Shown here piece by piece: positions 5,721 to 6,140 of a DNA stretch of 6,140 nucleotides. This DNA comes from SIG220 sp045615545 (GTDB lineage Bacteria; Bacillota_I; Bacilli_A; RFN20; CAG-826). The notes below the pieces were generated by a model. The model was given only the letters and a program-made list of their open reading frames with translations. It had not been told where the DNA came from and made no database searches. Within the stretch, counting starts at the first letter, position 1. The number at the start of each line of letters is the position of its first letter. The translations under genes and the position numbers were made by a program. The stretch spans positions 1 to 6,140 of the forward strand of contig JAZLFA010000025.1 in NCBI GenBank assembly GCA_045615545.1, written 5' to 3'.

Positions 5721-6140
5721 ATGAAAAAAATCGGATTATTATTTCCATTTTTATTAGTGCCTCTTTTAATTAACTGCGGTGGAAAAGGTCCTGAACCTGA
5801 GCCAACAGTCGCTTATAACGTTATTACTAATTTTAATCATTGTTCATCTACTGATGCCCCAACCAAAATTAAAGAAAATGAAAGTCTTACTTTTCATGTT
5901 AAAGCAGATGAAGATTATGCTCTACCAGAAAATATTGATGTTACAGGATGTGAATATACCTATACAAAAGAAGCTCAATCAATCACTATCAGTAATCCTA
6001 CTAGTGATGTTTCAGTTACAGTAAACGCTCCACAAGTTATCTTTACTTATAAAGTGACTCCAACTTTTACTCATTGTTCATCCACAGATATTCCAGAAAA
6101 AATTAAAACCGGTCAAAGTATTACATTTACCATAACCCTA
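5721..6140 (+). CDS. BspA-type surface lipoprotein, N-terminal part (3' end beyond window edge)
   Basis: ATG 5721 opens 140 codons that run off the right edge. The signal peptide equals that of copy B except Val for Ala at residue 13, and the lipobox LLINC (Cys19) is kept. The first 110 residues align with copy B without gaps and differ at ten positions (13, 27, 29, 31, 40, 57, 71, 79, 102, 104). Module 1 is complete and module 2 is cut. From 6067 the DNA is identical to the first 74 bases of the window, including variants that differ from copy B (for example STDIPEKIK against STDVPEKIK). It is therefore an A-type gene, and its frame continues exactly into the one open at base 3. It is either the missing start of copy A (ring or collapsed array) or the start of a third, A-like tandem copy. 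Confidence 0.93.
   Translation, partial: MKKIGLLFPFLLVPLLINCGGKGPEPEPTVAYNVITNFNHCSSTDAPTKIKENESLTFHVKADEDYALPENIDVTGCEYTYTKEAQSITISNPTSDVSVTVNAPQVIFTYKVTPTFTHCSSTDIPEKIKTGQSITFTITL
6067..6140 (+). repeat. Terminal direct repeat, right copy (74 bp, perfect)
   Basis: Identical to bases 1-74. The equivalent part of copy B (about 3079-3152) has several substitutions, so the match is specific to the A-type gene and does not reflect conservation across the whole family. Confidence 0.97.

Larger units (their letters stand above)
5622..5757 (+). repeat. Gene-junction repeat, second copy (136 bp, perfect)
   Basis: Second copy of the junction at 2610-2745, placed between copy B and the next lipoprotein gene. 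It carries the same promoter-like elements, palindrome and start region. Confidence 0.95.

Noticed and set aside
1..6140. Autonomous small plasmid or phage genome
   Set aside because: The ends match, but no replication, mobilisation, capsid or recombinase gene fits in the sequence, and nothing beyond the two lipoprotein genes and their spacers is present.
1..6140. TGA read as tryptophan (Mollicute code 4)
   Set aside because: No in-frame TGA occurs in any of the genes and every Trp is TGG, so the window gives no support; it cannot exclude code 4 either.
1..6140. Protist origin (BspA-like LRR proteins also occur in Trichomonas and Entamoeba)
   Set aside because: The bacterial lipoprotein signal, 51-bp spacers and bacterial promoter-like elements argue for a bacterium.

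Overview
The window is an AT-rich, single-strand stretch given over to one gene family: large surface lipoproteins with BspA-type leucine-rich repeats (LRRs). One complete gene (2709-5669, 986 aa) is flanked by a copy that has lost its 5' end at the left edge (3-2657) and by the first 140 codons of a further copy at the right edge (5721-6140). All three are on the + strand in the same reading frame. They are separated by identical 51-bp spacers. No other gene, RNA gene, transposase, replication gene or CRISPR array is visible.

Each protein has the same plan. A short lipoprotein signal peptide (LLINC lipobox, Cys19) and a small G/P/E-rich linker come first. Four Cys-containing beta-type modules of about 75 residues follow, then one InlB-B/Listeria-Bacteroides-type repeat and a domain of about 95 residues that I cannot assign. 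Fifteen BspA-type LRRs and an identical C-terminal tail ending GGGWPADANKYVIGAPSI complete the protein. This suggests a membrane-anchored protein displayed outside the cell, plausibly for adhesion or host interaction. That role comes from family knowledge and is not shown by the sequence itself.

The most striking feature is that the first 74 bases of the window are identical to the last 74 (offset 6066). The partial gene at the right edge runs in frame into the partial gene at the left edge. Joined, they give a full-length 1000-aa protein in the same register as the 986-aa one. The window is therefore either a 6066-bp ring of exactly two paralogous genes or, more likely, a chromosomal tandem array whose assembly closed on itself. 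With no replication gene, an autonomous plasmid is unlikely.

The junction between genes is a perfect 136-bp repeat covering the end of one gene, the spacer and the start of the next. The middle of the proteins diverges much more. The spacer holds a plausible sigma-70 promoter (TTGATT-17-TAAAAT) with a 19-bp palindrome between and over its elements. Its predicted start falls at or next to the ATG, so the transcript may be leaderless. Conserved ends, divergent centres and a shared frame resemble variable lipoprotein families that reshuffle by recombination.

The organism is probably an uncultured low-GC bacterium, perhaps a gut or rumen member of the Bacilli/Mollicutes. The grounds are the AT-rich composition, lipoprotein anchoring and the BspA plus InlB-type repeat combination. 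This placement is weak. Genetic code 4 cannot be separated from code 11, because all Trp codons are TGG and no gene contains an in-frame TGA.
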